Positions 62,331 to 64,000 of a DNA stretch of 64,000 nt are shown here, in pieces; within the stretch, counting starts at the first letter, position 1; each line of letters opens with the position of its first letter. The notes under the pieces are model-generated. The model saw nothing but the letters and a program-made list of their open reading frames with translations, did no database searches and was not told the DNA's origin. The translations under genes and the position numbers were made by a program. Source of the stretch: CAWATZ01 sp963784995 (GTDB lineage: Bacteria > Planctomycetota > Planctomycetia > Gemmatales > Gemmataceae). The stretch is taken from assembly GCA_963784995.1 (NCBI GenBank), contig CAWATZ010000004.1, positions 124,001-188,000 on the forward strand, written 5' to 3'.

Positions 62331-63362
62331 CTACCGTCTCTTCGCCAGTCCCTCCAGCTGATCCAGTTGCTGCCGGTGCCCCAGGGCGATGAGCACGTCG
62401 CCGGCGGCCATGACGGCGTCGCCGGGCGGGTTGTACTGCATGTTCCCTTGCGGCTTCTTGATGGCGACGATCATGACGCCGAGGTCCTGACGCACCCGGC
62501 TCTCCAGGAGGGTGGCGCCGGCCAGGGGGCTGCCCTCGTCGATGTGCGTTTCCTCGATCTGCAGTTCCAGGTGCTCGGTGCGGGTGGCCAGCTCGATGAA
62601 ATCGACCACGGTGGGGCGGAGCACGGCCTGGGCGACCCGGAAGCCGCCCAGGGCGTAGGGAGCCACGACCCGGTTGGCGCCGGCCCGGGACAGTTTCCGC
62701 TCGGCCAGGTCGGCCTCGGCCCGGGCGACGATGAACAGTTTCTCGTTGAGCAGCCGGGCGCTCATGGTAATGAACAGGTTGTCGGCATCCTCGGGCACGA
62801 CCGTGACCAGGGCCCGGGCCCGGGTGATGCCGGCCTCCTTGAGGACCTCGTCGCTGGTGGCATCGCCGACCAGGGCAATGCCGTGCGGCAACTGGAACGC
62901 CTGCAGCAACTCCGCGCGCCGGTCGATGACCACGAACGGCAGACCCTGCTTGGAGAATTCCTGGCAGACAAATCGGCCCATCCGGCCGTACCCGCAAACG
63001 ATGATGTGGTTGTCCATCCCCGCCAAGGCACGCGACACGTACCGCCTCCCAAGATATTCCTGCAATTCGCCGCTCACCACCAGCCGGACCAGTTCCGTGG
63101 CGGTGAAGAACAGCGTGAACACTCCACCCAGCAACAGGAAGATGGTGAAGACCCGACCCCAGAACGACAGGCGATGGACCTCCTCGTAGCCGACTGTGGT
63201 CAGCGTGATCACGGTCATGTACAGCGCATCGAACAGCGAATAGTTCGGCTCGATGAGAAAGTACCCCAGCGTGCCGATGGCCACCAGCAGCATGGGGACA
63301 ACGATCATCCAGAGCAGACGACGGCTCTTCAAGGGATACCTGCGCGGGGCGAGGGAGGTCAC
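62331..63362 (-). CDS. Potassium channel with TrkA-N/TrkA-C regulatory domains
   Basis: A 343-residue two-TM K+ channel with a cytoplasmic RCK domain. TM1 is VVPMLLVAIGTLGYFLI. The pore helix and filter are ALYMTVITLTTVGYEEVH (TVGY filter). TM2 is VFTIFLLLGGVFTLFFTATE. The TrkA-N (RCK) nucleotide-binding motif is NHIIVCGYGRMGRFVCQEFS and TrkA-C is near the end (GVMIVAIKKPQGNMQYNPPG). GTG 63362 gives a short basic N-terminus; a TTG 30 bases further in is also possible. It would set membrane K+ flux in response to NAD(H) or similar ligands. Confidence 0.88.
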   Translation of the reverse strand: MTSLAPRRYPLKSRRLLWMIVVPMLLVAIGTLGYFLIEPNYSLFDALYMTVITLTTVGYEEVHRLSFWGRVFTIFLLLGGVFTLFFTATELVRLVVSGELQEYLGRRYVSRALAGMDNHIIVCGYGRMGRFVCQEFSKQGLPFVVIDRRAELLQAFQLPHGIALVGDATSDEVLKEAGITRARALVTVVPEDADNLFITMSARLLNEKLFIVARAEADLAERKLSRAGANRVVAPYALGGFRVAQAVLRPTVVDFIELATRTEHLELQIEETHIDEGSPLAGATLLESRVRQDLGVMIVAIKKPQGNMQYNPPGDAVMAAGDVLIALGHRQQLDQLEGLAKRR

Positions 63363-63405
63363 GGGGGACTTCGCGAGGGCTACGGTAGCAAGGCCGGCAG
63401 CACGT

Positions 63406-63646
63406 ACACAAGCCCGAAGCGCCAGCGCCGGGACAACCCACACCCCGGCGCTGGCGCTTCGGGCTTGTGTGTCCCGGCGCTGGCGCTTTGGGCTTGTGTG
63501 TCCCGGCGCTGGCGCTTCGGGCTTGCGTGTCCCGGCGCTGGCGCTTCGGGCTTGTGTGTCCCGGCGCTGGCGCTTTGGGCTTGTGTGTCCCGGCGCTGGC
63601 GCTTCGGGCTTGTGTGTCCCGGCGCTGGCGCTTTGGGCTTGTGTCC
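63406..63646. repeat. Seven 29-nt tandem repeats with one inverted copy (family 3)
   Basis: Unit CCCGGCGCTGGCGCTTCGGG plus CTTGTGTGT starts at 63444 and repeats every 29 nt to 63646, with two variants (CTTCGGG and CTTTGGG) in the order c,t,c,c,t,c,t. An inverted copy at 63406-63433 precedes it. Units abut with no spacers, so this is not CRISPR. No gene lies between 63363 and 63856; the last 200 bases there show no feature. Confidence 0.93.
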
Positions 63647-63856
63647 ATCGGGCCGGCCCTACCGCTTCTCCAGTTTGAAGCAGCTCTAGCGAAGCGGGCC
63701 TGGGCGCTGGCCTACCATCACAGGCTTTCCTTGGAGGGCGGTCCGTTTGCTGGCCGATGCCATAACCTACCCGGGCCGCCGCGCGTCTCGGGACGGGCAC
63801 GAGTGAGACCGCATCAATGAGGCCGCACTCGCGGCGGGCCGGAGGGGGCAAATCGA

Positions 63857-64000
63857 GTGTTCATCTTGATGCTGGGCCTGGTCGTTGGCCAGACGCCTCC
63901 CGCGACCTGGCCCCTTCCCGGGACGGAGACGAGCAGCCGTTCCACCCTGGTGCGCCGCGCCGTCGTGCGCGATTCCGTGGTCGAGCTGGCCTGCCGGCCG
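63857..64000 (+). CDS. Partial secreted protein (N-terminus only)
   Basis: GTG 63857 lies eight bases after GGAGGGGG. The 48 visible codons encode a signal-peptide-like start (MFILMLGLVVGQTPPATWPL) and STLVRRAVVRDSVVELACRP, running off the window edge. An ATG at 63869 in the same frame is an alternative. No family can be named. Confidence 0.5.
   Translation, partial: MFILMLGLVVGQTPPATWPLPGTETSSRSTLVRRAVVRDSVVELACRP

Noticed and set aside
63406..63646. Possible CRISPR array (regular 29-nt repeats)
   Set aside because: Repeat units abut directly with no unique spacers, there are no cas genes, and the unit is the arm of a palindrome found at 50793.
1..64000. tRNA, rRNA or replication origin
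   Set aside because: No cloverleaf with TTCGA-type T-loops, no rRNA-like stretch and no DnaA-box cluster was recognised by eye in the gaps.

Overview
The window looks like chromosome from a high-GC planctomycete, most likely Gemmataceae/Gemmatales. This is inferred from gene content: Ser/Thr kinases with the planctomycete N-terminal extension or with WD40 tails, ECF sigma factors coupled to kinases, a DUF1501 Tat protein, GYF/DUF4339 and SEC-C proteins, a ThuA protein, a neutral-ceramidase-like protein, and small Pro/Tyr-rich secreted proteins. No ribosomal or tRNA gene was recognised.

Region 1 (1-22.3 kb) is a signalling island, almost all on the minus strand. A transmembrane kinase (218-2905) is followed by a duplicated block. 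The basic unit, in transcription order, is WD40 kinase, ECF sigma factor, FHA-kinase, then zinc-ribbon/TM/beta-helix protein. Unit 1 keeps the sigma factor (6886-7497) and a frameshifted FHA-kinase (5100-6889), but its WD40 kinase is a fragment (7760-8205) and its beta-helix gene is decayed (2973-5022). Unit 2 keeps the WD40 kinase (18202-21650), the FHA-kinase (16490-17989) and four tandem beta-helix genes (8259-16428), but its sigma gene is cut to 15 codons beside a 26-bp palindrome. A second sigma factor (21647-22317) is coupled to the WD40 kinase.

Region 2 (22.4-39.2 kb) holds a GYF-domain membrane protein, a SEC-C protein, and a minus-strand run of SDR, aminoacyl-tRNA-protein transferase, ABC ATPase, ABC permease, 787-aa membrane protein and PIG-L deacetylase. 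Three gaps in this run each hold a different long palindrome. A degenerate PLD-like protein, a zinc-ribbon multi-TM protein, a DUF1501 protein, a TPR-like protein and a DUF5681-like protein follow.

Region 3 (39.3-47.4 kb) is the most unusual part. Small plus-strand genes (TIR protein, secreted protein, DUF2262-like protein, HicA/HicB toxin-antitoxin, NlpC-like protein) are each followed by a roughly 95-nt imperfect palindrome bounded by GCCGAAC and GTTCGGC-like cores. This is the layout of an integron gene-cassette array without a visible integrase. Two group II introns, each encoding an RT-maturase-HNH protein, sit exactly after a GTTCGG core.

Region 4 (47.4-64 kb) holds housekeeping and hydrolase genes: an APH-like kinase, two alpha/beta hydrolases, a DHDPS-family protein, a ceramidase-like protein, a ThuA protein, purine nucleoside phosphorylase, a CPBP protease, an FHA protein, an FAD oxidoreductase, four secreted proline-rich proteins, guaB and a TrkA-type K+ channel. 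Several families of dispersed palindromes separate these genes. One sits in frame inside the CPBP gene, and some are nested inside each other.

Several unrelated genes carry single-base frameshifts, so part of the apparent gene decay may be residual indel error in the assembly.
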